This document shows positions 1 through 14,800 of a stretch of DNA of 64,000 bases, piece by piece (within the stretch, counting starts at the first letter, position 1; every line of letters begins with the position of its first letter). A model generated the notes under the pieces. That model had not been told where the DNA came from. It saw only the letters and a program-made list of their open reading frames with translations, and ran no database searches. Position numbers and translations under genes: made by a program. This stretch comes from Epinephelus fuscoguttatus. Its lineage: Eukaryota > Chordata > Actinopteri > Perciformes > Serranidae. The stretch spans positions 26,758,856-26,822,855 of the forward strand of contig NC_064760.1 of NCBI RefSeq assembly GCF_011397635.1. The letters run 5' to 3'.

Positions 1-495
1 TCTATTGTTCAGTAGGAGTTGGAATTAAACTTAACAACAAAAAACTTCTAAAACGTGCTCAAATCATACAGTGTGTCTCCAACTTTAAATGAATTAAGAT
101 GTCATGTGGTACAGACATTCATGTCTTTGGTCATCCCTTTATTTTTCATTCGGCCACCATGCTTAGCATTTAGCTCAACACACTATTGTGCCCAAGTACA
201 GCCGAACAGAGCTGCTAGCACGGCTGTATACTCTTGCTTACTTGATTACATGCCAGATTTCTTTCTATGTCCACGTACATTGTAAATATCTCATTTATCT
301 GATTGTAGATAACAGGTGAATGGCGGAGCACTGAACTACAGTAACATGCTGAAATTGTTTTATTGCCACAAGGGAGGAAAACAACATTTGCAAATATTTT
401 ACAGTAGGAACAACTAGGTGCTCGATCAGTTCCTCAGTCAGTTACAACTTCCATTACATGCCTGTACATGATGGTCCACACACACAGACATGCCA

Positions 496-498
<3 letters not shown>

Positions 499-549
<51 letters not shown>
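499..549. repeat. (TG)n microsatellite
   Basis: About 25 uninterrupted TG units. The open frame through it is an artefact of the dinucleotide repeat. Confidence 0.95.
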
Positions 550-550
<1 letters not shown>

Positions 551-920
551 TTTGATAGTGTGGTCTATCAGACAGAGACAAATCCCTGTCTGCCACCACA
601 GCAGTATGTGGCACAGTATTTATCTTACAGCTGTAGTTAGCCCCGAGTGGTACATTTCATCTGTACCACTTTCAATTGTATTCAGACGTGGGAGTGGGAG
701 CACAGGGTTGCCTCGCTGTATCTGGATCTCTCATAAAGCACAGCGGCGTGCTACTGTTACATTATCTGATTTATGGCAAAGGGGGGGGGCGAGCGAGAGG
801 CTTTGCAGCTCAGAGCAGGTTGGCAGTGTATATCAGCTGGGTCTTTTGTACAGAACAGTGGGCTCTTTTTCTTCTGAAATGCATTACTTCAAGAGTATTG
901 AATCAGTGGTTGAAAGGAAC

Positions 921-951
<31 letters not shown>
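921..951. repeat. (GATA)n microsatellite
   Basis: About seven perfect GATA units; other GATA/TCTA arrays lie near 5991, 11779 and 27621. Confidence 0.95.
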
Positions 952-3900
952 ACTATACCTGTTACACTTGTCATTTTGCAGATGCATCGTCCACTCATTC
1001 AGCTGTGTTATCTGAGGTACAAGGACTATCTAGAATACAGACATGCGTCAGATAAGTGCAAGTGCAGGAAAAGGAAAGCCTGTGATGACAGAGGAAAGCA
1101 TGTTATTTGGCCATGATTTGATTGTGACAGAGGGGTAAGGCAATTCATCCACTTCTCTTTCACTAGTTCACTGTGCTGCGTGCCCATGCACAATACTTCT
1201 AGTGGCATCTTAATAATATAAGGCAGTTTATCGTTAAGCATTCAGACACTTCCCTACTATACAGAGTGGGCCTGCTTTTAGGGCTGAGATCCTGATCGCA
1301 GCTATTACGTGACTTCCTCTCACACTCTCCTTCCTTGCCAAGCGATGCCTTGTAAAAGCATCTCAGCAGTGCTGAAAAGCATGCAGCCTGTACCTTGCCT
1401 GGATAGTTTGTGGAAACACGTGACACGCTAAAAGGAAACTACAGCAAACTCAGTCTACAAAGGCCAGGGATGAAACCCATAAAAAGGGACTTTACGTGGC
1501 CTTTGAAGAGACACAAGACTCCCGCCACAAAGAATCACAAAGCTCCACCGACCTCGAAACATTTATAAGCAGAAGTGGAGGATGTAAACAGGCCATGGAC
1601 GCCTCCTCTTAAAACCACAGCAATGGTACTTTGCGAAAATAAACAGATTAATTGAATTCCAAAGGAGGAAATTTCCTTTTGATCTGTGCAAATTGATTTT
1701 AACAAAGTGGTAAATAGGCATTTTACAAAATGCAGCTGTCAGGAGCATCAAAGCTGTTAAGATTTTGTTCTGAAGGTGTTGTGGTTTGACAGGACGTTAC
1801 TTGACATGCTGTTACAACACCTTGGAAGGCATCACCATCATCAGACTCCTTCTGTCTTTCTCGCACGCACACATTGTCGACATGTACTCACACACCCCGA
1901 CGCACACATACAGTAACATGAGTTCTCTCATATGGCTGCCTGTCTTGCAGCAATTACATGATGTGCAGTAATTGCCAGTCTCTGAAGCGGGCTCTTCAGA
2001 CACACTTCAAAGGGAGCGGAGCGCGTCCACGGACGCAATTAACAAGATCAACGGAGCCCAGATGAGCTGGCGGGCCCCGCGCTCCTCTCCCCATTGTTCT
2101 CATTTTCACTCTCATTAGCGAGTGCGCGGTGGGTGGGGGGTGGGGGGTGGGATGGGTTGGACACCTGCGGAAAAGCAGGGTGCACGGTGTACAGCGCAGG
2201 GAGAGAGAGTGACACAGAGGAGCTAACACTACCACAGCACAGGGACACTGGTGTTAATGATGGTTGTCTAAGCTTCTGGAGGGAAGGGCACAAACAGCCA
2301 GTTGTGGGTGTCGAGGCATGTGAGGAAGTGAAGCCGACTCCGGAGAGACAGAGGTGTGTGTCCCTTTGTGTGTCTGAGAGGAGGAGAGAGACAGAGTGAG
2401 AAGAAGTGTGTGTGTTTGTGTGAATGTGACTGATGCACCTGGGAGAGGATATCACCACGGCAACTGGATTGAGGCTGTCAGGGCTCAGGAGAAGCCGCAG
2501 CTTCACTTTTCACGCACGCACACGCACACACACTGCGTGGACGCACACTTTGAGCACACTCTCTCACAAGATAAGTCAGCCTTGTCTGGTCCATGAACAT
2601 CTCTAGTGACACCTAGAGGACACCAGGCGGAAACAGACAGACAGACAAGCACATAGACAGATGGAGAGACACCTCTGGATGCTGTTGATTTACTGTCCAG
2701 CACTAATGTCATTTCTGAACCGAAACCAGTGAGGAATTTCATATTTTCCCCACATTTCCCCGGTGAAATTTGTCATTGCCCCTGTTTGGGATAACTGGAG
2801 TTGATCCTGAGTGTTGCAGACAGTTAAAGTATGTGATGATACATTACCGTTCATCAAAAGCTCCACAAACTCTCCATCCTTCTATCATCTGTCTTTATGG
2901 CCGACCAGTCACTCTCCACCAGCCCCCTTAAGATCTGAATATTGCATCTCTGTGGCACCAATTCAATTTCTGCAAGCAATAAACCAAATGAGTATATATA
3001 TGGTACACTACAATGCATTCACCACCACCAAAGGGGAAAACATTTAACTTCAGTTGTTGTATTCTTTCAAAGTTGGATTTCCTGCTGTCTAGACCACTTT
3101 AGTCTTGGTTTTTTATTCGAATGCAGCCTGGTAGGCTTGTAAAAGCCTATTGGTTAGAGCTTTTAAGAGAGCCTTTCATTTGTTTCTCCTGAATGTTTAA
3201 TGCTACGAGGCCCAGTGGTGCATAGGAAGACTTCGAAATGTGGGGGGATGAATACTGAAGTGTGGCACATGTAGCTGCAGCCGGTCAACTTTTATCATGT
3301 AGCGGTGCATTAAAATACATTACTGCCGTTCTGCTCCAGAGTACCTCAGAGATAAATGGACCTGAGAGATGAGGGGAGAGTAATCACACTAACCTGACGC
3401 TTTTCAGAAATTTCCATCCTTGCCCACCGTTGGGGGGAAATCATCCAACTCTCGAACATTCAGTGTGCAAGAATCTCAAAACAAAGGCAAATGTGTCACT
3501 AGGAATGTGTGTCATTCTTCGCACAATACCAAAACTGGACCACGCATTGTATTCATATTGCACAGAGCAGACAAATGACATTAAAACATCTAACCCTGAC
3601 CACGCTGTATCTACCCAGTCTTACCCTGCCCAGACCACATGCTTCCTGTGCCAAACCACAAGAGGACAAAGAGGGTGGGGGAACAGGGACCATTGGCCTG
3701 CTGCAATAACACCAGCTTTAAGAAGACTTTAGTTTACACCAGAAAAAAGGCTGGTTTTCTTGTACATGCTATTGTTATTGTCATTTGGCTTTTATAAGCT
3801 GGAGTGAAAAACTGCTTGTGTGAAAACAAGGTATTAAAACTGTTGGATGTGTTTCTTCTCTTGGCAGTTGGCCTGTTGATGGTAATAGACTGAGCTAGCT

Positions 3901-4088
3901 ATAGTTGGCTGCCTGGCTGTGATTTGTACAGCAAGGCAAGTGCTTTGGAACAAATTGTACCATGCGGCTGAGAGTATAGAAATTGCAGCGTTATTCTGGC
4001 TGTTTAAAGCAGCTCTGCTCCATGTGTAAGAAAGAAAATCTTGGCTGATGTACGAACACGTTCCTGCCCGTGTGCACTTACACACATT

Positions 4089-4090
<2 letters not shown>

Positions 4091-4128
<38 letters not shown>
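4091..4128. repeat. (CA)n microsatellite
   Basis: About 19 CA units, uninterrupted. Confidence 0.95.
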
Positions 4129-5079
4129 ATTAAACCAATCTTGGCTGGTACAGATATGCGACATACAGCACAGTTTGGTAAATGTCTGTCTCTGCAGCTT
4201 AGCGAGAAAGAGAACACTGTGTGAATGTGTGTTTACATCTCAACTCCAATGCTGTGAACTTCATTTCACAGCGGCCAGATGGAGATTTAGCATGTGAACA
4301 TGCGCGCCACGGAGATGAAAATACACATAGCAAAAAGGACTAAAAACAGAGAGTCTTGCCACTCTAATCAGGTCTGACTGAGTGCGGCTTTTGTGTCGGG
4401 GGTTGGGGGTGGGGGGGTTGGGATGTAGTTCAATTACAAGGTTTTGGAAACTCAACAGTCATCAAACAGCTGAGCCAACATGTCCACTCAAGTCATAAAA
4501 ACTCAATTTCTCCAACCACAGCTTACAAGCTAAATCAATATCTTAATGTTTTCTAATTAATCACAGACACACGCAACAGAAGAAAAAGAAATATGACACA
4601 CACAAGTCAGAAGTGCGTCTTTCAGGCTGCACAAAAGAAAAAAAATGGAGCTGAAAAAAAAATGTTTGTTTAAATTCTTAAATTATGTAATAGACTGTCA
4701 GCAGTCACAATGTTTTAAAAGTCCAGACAGATGTAGAAAAACAAAACTTGTGACCCACATCCAGTCTGATGGGGTTTCTGTCTGAATGTGAGTGTAAGCG
4801 CGTGGCCGTGCACGCGTGTGTTTGTATGCGGATGGGAGTGGCCATGACTGTTGAGAGGACCAGCAGACAGACAGACAGAGAGCGCGCCTCGACTTTAACA
4901 GGGCCTGTGTAATTATGGTCAACCACACTCCCCACCGCCACCTTTATTTATAGGGTTGCAAACACACTGGGGCTTCAGAGTGCTTTTCCCTGCGCATTCC
5001 AGTACATTGGGACTTTTTGGTGGGGGGTGTAAACAAATGATATTTTAAGTAGAGTGCAAGGGGAATGGGATTGTGTGTG

Positions 5080-5106
5080 CATGTTTGTGTGTGTGTGTGT
5101 GTGTGT
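5080..5106. repeat. (GT)n microsatellite
   Basis: About a dozen GT units following an imperfect GT-rich lead-in. Confidence 0.9.
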
Positions 5107-5990
5107 TGTCAGATTGGTTTCTATTTAAATTTATTTGGGATTTCTAAGATTCCACAATAAGTCAAGGAAGAACTTGGCTTTCAGCAGATGTTGACACCAA
5201 AAGGTATGTTCAGTGGTTATCACAAGAGTGTTTCCAAGCTTTGGGTTTAACTTTCATCGAGATAGAGAGTAACTCAAGCTAACTCATCTGGACAGAACTC
5301 ATCAAAGAAACATGCCGTTGAGGTTTGGTAGGAATCAATGGGGAGGGACGGCCTCTGGCCACAAAGGACAGCGGGTCCATTCACCCATTCGCCTTTAGGC
5401 ATGAGCCGCGGTAGCCCAAGCCAGCCGTCACCTTGGGGATGCGGCAGAGCGGAAGTGAACAGACATGTGAGTTAACATGAAGAGAAAAGAGGAAACACAT
5501 GGATGTGAACTGGTAGCTGGCGAATCTTTCATTGGTTGGTTGACTGCGAGCATTCCCAGCTCTGCCTCTCCTTCGCTGTGTGCCAGTCAGGCACATCTGC
5601 TGCACAACTGAAGGAAATGTAAAATGTTCAGGATATCCTGTTGTAATGAAACTCCAGGTTGAATGAAAGAGAACAAGGTGGGTGTAGGAGGGGTCACTCA
5701 TGTGTGATGGCTGTTGGTGGACATATGACAGAGTGGTGACGAGGCTGAGAGGCTGCTTAGGAACACACGAGCAGGTCCTGCGAAATGTGTGTGTGTATGA
5801 TGTGGTTGGGAGGGCAGGGGGCTCATATTGAGTGCAGGTGCGCTTTGAGAGACTGAGATGGGGGTGGGGTTATAAGATGTGAACAGGGAAAATTAGGGGC
5901 TTTGATGAAAACCAAGGACATCTGTGATTATGGTGTATGTGTGTGATCATGCATGCCTGACATATGCTTGGCTGTAGCAACCTCAGATGT

Positions 5991-6023
<33 letters not shown>
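5991..6023. repeat. (TCTA)n microsatellite
   Basis: Eight TCTA units, the opposite-strand form of the GATA arrays elsewhere in the window. Confidence 0.95.
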
Positions 6024-7756
6024 GAGGGATGTGTTTGGGAGCAGTGGGGTTCTTCATAATCAGGCAAAGCAGGAATTCGTTATCCCAAAGGCAGCTCTTA
6101 CTCAGAGGGGAGTGAAAGAGATGGAGATGAGGTGTCATGAATAAATCACTTAGTATCAGTTCACTCTCCTCAGCGAGGCTAAAACCTCGATGCTCAAGCT
6201 GGTGGCATCTCACCTCGGCCAATGAGCTGGATAATTGATGGAACTTGAAATGATTTCATGTAATATCAAACTCCTACGCTCACACGCGCAGTCGCCCCTT
6301 CCCGAGCCCTCTGAGGACCAGCGCTTTCATTCTTGCAATGGTGTAATTTTCTCTGTAATGCACTGACAGAGCAGCTGACCCAGCTGTAACAAACGCTTCC
6401 CTGGATTTAAACCTTGTGCGTCTTGCGTGTCTCTGGGATGTAATACTGCTGCACAATGCTTACTCGGCTTTGTGCGGCAAATGCATGAAAAGCATACACG
6501 CAGTCTCTATAGAACCCAGATGGCTGACAAATAGGGAATCATACGAGCCACAGATAAACAGAGGAGAGAGAGACAAAGAGGGAAGCTACTCACAATAACA
6601 AGCGGTGTGTCGTGAGCCTTTTCTCAGCGGTTGTGTTTACCCTCGCTCAGTCCTCCAGGGGTAATTTGGGGAGAGGAAGAGAGACAGAAAGTTAGACAGA
6701 GCACAGAGAGACCAAAACTAGCAAATAACTGTCAGGAGGCAGCCTGTCTCCTTCAATGTTAGGTGTTTGTGCTGACAAACACACAAAGGCAAGTACACAG
6801 CGGCACACTGATACATCACTGCACGTAGGCTACGGTACTTTTTACTTTCCCTCTGTCTCTTTCCAGACACGCAAACTCTCAGAACTGAAGCGGAGCTTTA
6901 ATACACTACACGAGCATGTGGATTGGCTTTGTAGTAGCCGTTTGGCAAAGAGGAGATAACGATGCACCTTCAAACTTAAGCATCAGTGACAATATCTCAC
7001 TCCCATCCATCACTCACTGCTGGCTCGCAGAACTGAGAACAGATTCACACCCTCTCCTAGCCTGTTCTTAACCAGCAGGAGGATGAGAAAATACCCAGAC
7101 CAGGGTCAGCGGTTGGGTCAAGCCTCTGCCGGCAACTTGGTCCTATCTGTGTGTGAGCGAGTCAAGGTGACACGGAGGGGGAGGGTTGGGGTTTATTCCT
7201 CGTTTCCACAGAGAGACATGGAGCCCAGGGTCAATATTGACCGTCAACCATCCGTGAGCTTGGCTGGACATCGCTTGACTTTTCAGACTTCAGTTCATTC
7301 TAGTTTAACAGGGTGAGGGGAAAGCCAGGGGAGGGGGACTCCAGCAGGGAATAAAACCAGACTTAACAGCCCATGCGTGCATGCACAGACGCACACACAC
7401 ATTTGCACAAACACTCATACATGCACGTCTCAATCTGCCATCTGGAGAAGACAGGCAGGTATGAGGAGGCTTCACGGTGAACTGTGTGGGAGTTGCAGCG
7501 GTTTTGGGCAGAGTGACAGAAAAGGTGACAGAGAGAGGGAGAGAAAGTGAGAGGGAAAAAGAGAGAGTGTTGGAAGGGAAGGGGAGGAGGGGAGAAAAGG
7601 GGGGGAGGGGCAGTGAAATGTAAAATGGGATTATAACAGCATCACCGAGGCCTCTTATATTTGTTTTAACTGGACACGGTCAAACCATCTTGGCTGCCCG
7701 TTTGTCTTGTAGAGCGCCTTTCAAGCCTGACCTGGCAAACCCCTCACCCACCTTTC

Positions 7757-7758
<2 letters not shown>

Positions 7759-7794
<36 letters not shown>
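7759..7794. repeat. (CA)n microsatellite
   Basis: About 18 CA units, uninterrupted. Confidence 0.95.
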
Positions 7795-7796
<2 letters not shown>

Positions 7797-9979
7797 TATT
7801 GCGATCCCAATCCCTCCTGAGCTGAATACTTTCACCACTGTGTTGTAGTCAGAGCTGTAACCTCTGAGATATGACCCATAATGCTCTCCTCTCACTGGCA
7901 GACAGACAGAAGAAGCAGCTCTGGGCCAACAACAATACTACATGAAAACACTAAAGACACCACCTCAAACCAGCGCCACTCAAGGGGAACTATGCTATGG
8001 CTGTACTGGGATACAACAGTCCAGATTAAGGCCTTACTTTAAACATGAACATTGTCTGAGCAGACCCAGTTATTCAAAATAAAAACGGACACGCTGACTG
8101 GACATCCGCAGCTCTGATCTGTGGTGCTTTTCATAAAAGTTGTTGCAGCTCAGACTAAACAAGTGGTCTGCTTGCAGCCTCGTGGGAAGCTGCTCACAAT
8201 GCATGACAGGACACAGATGAAGCAAATAAAGATGAAACAGATGCTACCAGAATTTGTCATTCAAGAACATTTTGGAGTTGTTAAGAGGGCCAGAATATCC
8301 GTTCCCGCTGCATGATAAATCCCTGTCAGTGCCTGTCAATGTCTTGCTCATGGCTTCGCACCATTTGTGAAAGTTGTGTGTGAAGAAGAGCAGGAGAAGA
8401 TAGAGAGATAAGAGCGGGCAGGGAAGGAGGGAGAGTAAGTGGATGATGGAGGAAGAGGAGTTGTGATCATCTTGGAGAGACTGCTCCTTTGTTCTGTTGC
8501 ATTAATCTGCTTCCCCCCTCCCGTTCCCCTGCTCGTTCTTTTGATCCGCTGTTGGATCATCCCCTTGATGATTCACTAACAGCAAAAGAAATTAAATACA
8601 TCGGATTGACGACCCGCTCCCCCCTCATCCATCCCCTCCCCGCGTCTCTCCCTTCTCCTCGCCACCATTACCTCCCTCCTCATCTCCTTCCTCCCCTCTT
8701 CTCCCCGAGGCCCCCATTTCTTCAATAGATAAGCGGCGGATCCGTTCTTTATCGCTTCACTCTCCATCTCTATCCTTTCCCCCCTTCTTTCCCTTCTTCC
8801 TTCTTTTCTGTTTTTTCCTCTGCGCTGCGTTTAATCCCAGCCTTGCGGTGGATGCATGTCAGAGATGTAATTCCATTGTTTAACATGCTCCTCTGAGCCC
8901 CCACCCCACCCCAAACTCCGTCACTCCCGGGGCCACATGCATATTCATCAGCTATCAAAAACAAAAGGCAGATCACACTGTTTGTCATGTACCGCAACCA
9001 GAGCTATTCAATTCTCTCCCTTCTTTGCTGCTTCTGGCGGATTAGTGCATGTTAAACATATCTCAGACACACAAATCCTAAGTACTAACATATAGACATT
9101 CAATCAGAGAAAGGGGGTCTGTAGTTTTCTTAACATGCAGGCAAAATCTCCTTATGTGAAGACACTGGGAAGTCTGGGGAGAGTGTGGAGCGCAGTGATA
9201 GTTGGAGGCAGTAGACGACAAGTAGAAGATTTAAGAGCAATGCAGGAAAAAGGGGTCAGTTATGCAAAGGGACATGCGTTGCTCTGTGAGACTGTAGGCC
9301 ATTCATCAGGCAGGGCTGCACAGTCTGAGCCAGAGCGAGAGTCGGTCCCCGGGTCCTGCAACAGTCCTCTGGGTGATGTCCAGGGTGCACCGGCGCACAG
9401 CTCCAGGTTCCAGGCTCCAGGGCCAGACAGATGTAAACACGGCCTGACCGCACACAGAGGCGCAGTGCCAGCCTGCCCTCACCTCGCACATAAACAGCCA
9501 AGGAGGCCACACTGTGGGCCAGGGGACAGACAGCGCTGAACTTGGCTGCAGGGAAGGAGGGGGTTGGGGTGGAGCAGAGCAGGGAAGAGAGCAATGATTT
9601 TATGCTTGTTAGAGCAGTTCACATTTCTTAGGATAAAAAACAAAACTGTGGCATCCAGGCTTACTTGCCTTAACATTGTATATATTCTATTGTTCTTATT
9701 ATTTGCAGTTCCTAATTGCGGTTCTTGCCACCAGCGGTGTGTGCTTTCGGGTGGATCTGCTTAGATATTTTCTCCAACGCCCTGTCGTGACAGATGCGCT
9801 GGGCTCCTCAGCGCCTGTTTGATTTATGCGTCAGGACAAATATGGGTCAAAATGAAACATCCAACATGGTGGCTTCTTCTTGCTTGTTCTTCTCTCTTCT
9901 TTTTCATTCCCTTTGCACTTTCTTCTTTTCAAAGCTCGGCTCAGCGGGACTGTGTGTCTCTGCTGCACCACAGCCAGGT

Positions 9980-10002
9980 TGTGTGTGTGTGTATGTGTGT
10001 CG

Positions 10003-10046
<44 letters not shown>
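9980..10046. repeat. Compound (GT)n microsatellite
   Basis: GT array interrupted by short variants (a CGAAG break near 10000). Open frames on both strands read through it as repeat artefacts. Confidence 0.9.
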
Positions 10047-10048
<2 letters not shown>

Positions 10049-10476
10049 TTGTGTGATGAGACGTGACAAGCGCCTTCATCCTCCCCTCAGACGCCGCATT
10101 CCACAACGCTCCGCCACTCGCTCCGTGTGGCGCGCTTTTCATCTTTCCCCTACCCGCTCCTTCCTTATTCTTCTTCTCCTCTTCTTCCCTCTCCTTGCTC
10201 TTCTTCTCCTCGCTCTCACAGGTGTAAGAAAGGCGCACGGAGGAATGAAAGGGACAAGATTCTAATTAGAGGAGGAGGCTGAGACAAAAGCGGGGGGATA
10301 ACGAAGGGAAGCAACGATAACACATGTAAAACACAAAGCCTTAATCTTAGAGAGCGTTTGGAGGGATCTCTCATTTCTCTCCCTCTACAGTGAAGCGAGG
10401 CAGGGGGGTTGTGTGTATGGGAACACGAGGGGATAGGATGTGATTATGAGCACAGAGCTGACAGACAGAGAGATTG

Positions 10477-10479
<3 letters not shown>

Positions 10480-10508
<29 letters not shown>
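10480..10508. repeat. (GT)n microsatellite
   Basis: About 14 GT units. Confidence 0.95.
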
Positions 10509-10510
<2 letters not shown>

Positions 10511-11778
10511 CCCCACAGGGCCCTCAGTTCCCTCTGTTCATGGGGACCAACTTAAAAAACACAACCATGTAAAAGCATGCAGACAGTTGCACTTTTAGCA
10601 TTGTTTACTTATTTGGAGAAAAGTGCAACAAAGTGCCAATTTATTTAAGTCACTAAATCTTAATTCAACACCTGTGAAGAAGTTTCAGGCACAAGTTAAG
10701 TTGCTCTGCTTCATAAGGTTTAAAAAAAAAAAAGGAAGCAAAGACAAAACATCAAGTCCACAGTCCTCAATCTATATTTCATCGCTGCATCTCTGTTTGG
10801 CCAAAAGGAATGGCTGTCTGCTCCTCCAACTCCCTCCATCCTTCCCTCCAGTTTCTCCTCGCTTTGCATGTGGATTCTGTCTGTTTGCTTATTTGCGTCG
10901 CCTCTGAGCATCTCTGACACGCCGCTGCACCTCCAGGGTCCTCCGGTGATATGATAGGGCTCGGGGACTTTGGTTTCCTTGCCACTGCTGTGAAACTCCA
11001 TTCAGATGATGAAACTGCGGTGCAGCTGTGTCTGCGGCTCACGGTGGGATGCTGGTGTCTTTGTGGCTCTCTGCTAGGGCTGAGGCGAATTCTCACTGAT
11101 GAAAGAGCCTGCAAATGTGCCTCTTTAGCCCGGGCACATACATCTTCTCACTGAGAGGCCATTGTGACTGTCATCTGCCTATGCATGTGTGTTATGCGTG
11201 TGTGTTTGGCTTTATGCAAGCTTAAAAAGTCCACACCACTAGCCTGTGATCTCCTTTCACACACCGGCATTGTCAGAGTGCCATGTGTGTATGTATGTGT
11301 ACATTGTTAATTCATGTGTGTAGGCATTGGAGTGAAGAAACAGGCTCGACAGAGTGTCAAATTATGTTTCAGCGTATGTGGCACAAATGACAGACAGGTG
11401 TCGAAAAGATTCCTTTTTTTTTTTTTCTTCCGCAAATCCCGCCGTGAAGTTTGGATCCTGTGAGTCACAGGGAGACTGAAAATAACAGCGAAAGATAACC
11501 TGGCAAAGCACATTTCCACAGAGTCTTCCCCGAGGTGATGCAAGACTTTAGACAAATGTCTTGTTTGTTCACCACTGAATGGCCATCTTTCAAGGGGTGG
11601 CATGCCAGCACGCACACACACACACACAGATTTGCACACAGGAGCAAATCATTTGTCTCCCTCATGAAGTAGGTAGCGAGAATATTACAAACCAAAATCA
11701 TAACGCATTGCCGTAGGCCAGGGGTCGTACGAGGAGAGGAGAGGCAGCTGTGTAATTGAATTACTGTGACAGACAAGG

Positions 11779-11833
<55 letters not shown>
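11779..11833. repeat. (GATA)n microsatellite
   Basis: About 13 perfect GATA units, the longest tetranucleotide array in the window. Confidence 0.95.
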
Positions 11834-14800
11834 GGTGTATACGTGCAGCTGTGTGTGCATGTGTGTTTGCATGTGTGAGAGAGAGTGACAGCAAAGAGCC
11901 TTATCCTCCATTAATAACAGCCACTAATCCCCTGATGTGATTACCTCTCCCTCCCTCCATCCCTCCCTCCCTCCTCTACGTTACCCCCTCTCCCTCCATC
12001 CCTCCACACTCTTTCTCCCATTCAACAGCGCCAGCCACTTGTCTTCATGGCAGAGCTCAGCTGGTCCAATCCCCTGAACAGATCCAAGACTTCCACTGTG
12101 TTCAGCTGCCAGGACGATGGAGGTCTTCCAATTTGACGCCTCTCCTTACTAGAACTCGCCTCTGGGCAGGTGTATAAAAAAGCAAAAGTCAGTGGTGTTA
12201 GCGCCGAGAAGGAAGCACATTTAAACAGATTAAGACCCGTGCCTCTGTTCAAAGCTCTGACACTTAATGCTGCCTGAATGAGAGGTGACGTGTGATATGA
12301 ATCGTACAAGATATGGTTTTGGATGTTCAAACGTTTATGGAAATATCTGCAAGCATTAAGGATTATGGGTGTGCAAAGGGAGGCAACAAGCATGTCAGTA
12401 TAGCTATTTCTGTCCTCAATGACTGGCTGCCAAATGCATTTTTTTCCTTCTCTAGCATTTGATAAACTCGCTACATCAATATAAAGTCTAGTGTGTTTCT
12501 ATGGAAACTTAGACCTCCGAGATGGTTGAAATTTACCACTTAGCTCAAGATCTGCTCAATAATAACGTGCTATGATAAATCTGCACATTATGTTCAGTTT
12601 GCACAGAGACAAATACTGGGCATCTTTATGCAGCCATACATTAAGCTTTTAGTTTAAAAGCATGCAGTTACATTTATCCAAAAAACTGTTAGTTAAAAGC
12701 AAAACACAAGCCAGCAGGATTTCTTCAAACAACTTATAAAAGTATTTTGTTCACAGATTTTTAAAGAGTTTTCTCATGTTGTTGTTTTTTTTTTAACTTG
12801 TACGTAATTTGTCCGGTTATAGGATTGAGGAGCTTTAAGAACTAATCTGAAAATGAATCTTAATGCCTTTGTAGATGCTCAAAAGCAGAGTGCTGAGTGT
12901 TAATTGAAACTGCCAGACAAATGCTCGTATACTGTACACACACTTGCACAGCCATGAAGATACACACCAATGTGCACAAGCACACACACACATGCACACA
13001 CATACACACGAGCTGCTGCAGGTCCCTCTGGGAAAGCAACAGTGCAGTATAACGTTGTACTTGGTTTACTTGGTCTACTTGGTGATGTCTCCATGGTAAC
13101 TGTTATGTCTGACCTTCAAACATGTGCGCTGCCTTCCATCTGGCTCAGGTTGGCTAATCAGATCACATCAACACACACACAAATGCACTGACAGCTCTCA
13201 TCATGAATGAAGGAAATTTTTGGGGGGGGGGGGATTTTTTAGATCGTTCCCAACAAGTTTGTTTTCAGTCATTGTAATTTCTTTTTTTGGTTTGTTTTTT
13301 CACAGCTCACACAAAACTGGATCTGATTTCAGGATTGCTACTTGTTTTCATTCACACACTGAGAGGCATGCTATAGCTCCGACAAGATGAAAAGTTCCCT
13401 GCGAGCTGCCGTAGTTTGCGGGGGGTTTGGATAAAGACTTGATTCAATTAGTATGTCTTTCATCAGCAAATAGGCCCTACCCCAGCCCTCTGCATGCTTT
13501 CCCAAACTGCCCAATTTCTGTTCTATTCACTACTCTCATAAGGCGCTCCAGAAGGGCCAACATCTGGCAGCTCCTTAGGCCCAGGGCCGTGCATCCGTTC
13601 TGGGGCAACAAGGCCTGGAGACCAGCCCCTCCTGTTGAGCTCAGCCTTTGGTGTGTGTGGTACCGATCAGGGTCTCCACTTCCTGAGCGCTGGTGCCTTG
13701 ATGTGGCCAGAGCCATAGTGCATGATTTATTACAGCACTAACTCTGTCCCTACTACTAATACTGCCATTATTATGACCAAACACTCCCCTCCCTTTGCTT
13801 CAATCTCCCACCTGCAGTCTCACACTGAAGCCTTTACCAGATACAGCTGACACAGCTCTGGTTCGTGGCTTACATAAAGAGCGTTGTGTTGTTGCCTTAA
13901 TGGATGTTTGCTCTCAGCAGAAGATGTTTGAAGAGGGCAGGGGAGCCATGCTGTGAATGAGGTGACAAAATTGTTTGGGCGATGACACATATTGTTAAGC
14001 GAGATCAGCTGTTTCCATTTGTGTCCCAACTTGTTGTATTGACTACTGGTTTGTTGCCTTGTGTGGTTAACGGGTGGCAGGCATGGTCCAAGGGGAACTA
14101 AGAAAAGTGGGGGTGGAGGTGACTGGGAGGTAAACTGGTTTTTGGCTGTGTGGCCAATCAAAGAGACCTCATCAAAGTCATCCAACCAGTGCTTCCCACA
14201 ACCTTCCTAGCCTCTTTTCCTCTGTTTACGCAAGTGCTAACGGAGTGTAATCAGCACGGCTTGAACTGAGAGGAAGGTGGATGGAGGGAGAGGGAGAAGA
14301 TGATGGAGAAGAGTAGAGATGGAGGAAAGCACCAGAACCGGAAGGCTCTGGTGTTTTTGTAAGCAAAGCCAAAGTGAGGAGGCAGAGGAAAAAGGGAGAA
14401 GGGCAGCGGACAGCGGAAGCGAGGGGTCCGGAGATGAGAGGAAGTCCAGAAAGGAGGGATGTGGTGGAGTTGTGTTTACAGGCCACGGTCACACAGCGCA
14501 GTGTGGCTTTGTGTGTCAGCAGCTCTGAGTTTGCGATGGCTTACCACTGCAAGGAATAATCAAGCCTTATTTACACCACTGTAGACAATTAGTCAATTTC
14601 TCAGGAAGTGTAACACTCTGGCATGTGAAGGCAGAAGCAACAGAAACAACAGTCCCTTCATCAGTGACTGAGTCCTAGGCCTTTTTTAGAAAGAGCGATA
14701 AATAAACATCCCTCTTGTGCCATGTGGTCCCCGCTGAGACAGGAGCTCGGGTATCCCCCCCTGTGATCCCCCATTAGGAAGAGACTCACTTGCAGGCAGC

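Noticed and set aside
458..926. Open frames with long Cys-Val runs
   Set aside because: They are translations of the (TG)n microsatellite; no other coding signal.
9794..10265. Overlapping frames on both strands
   Set aside because: They depend on the GT array and pyrimidine-rich tracts; both strands stay open because of composition.
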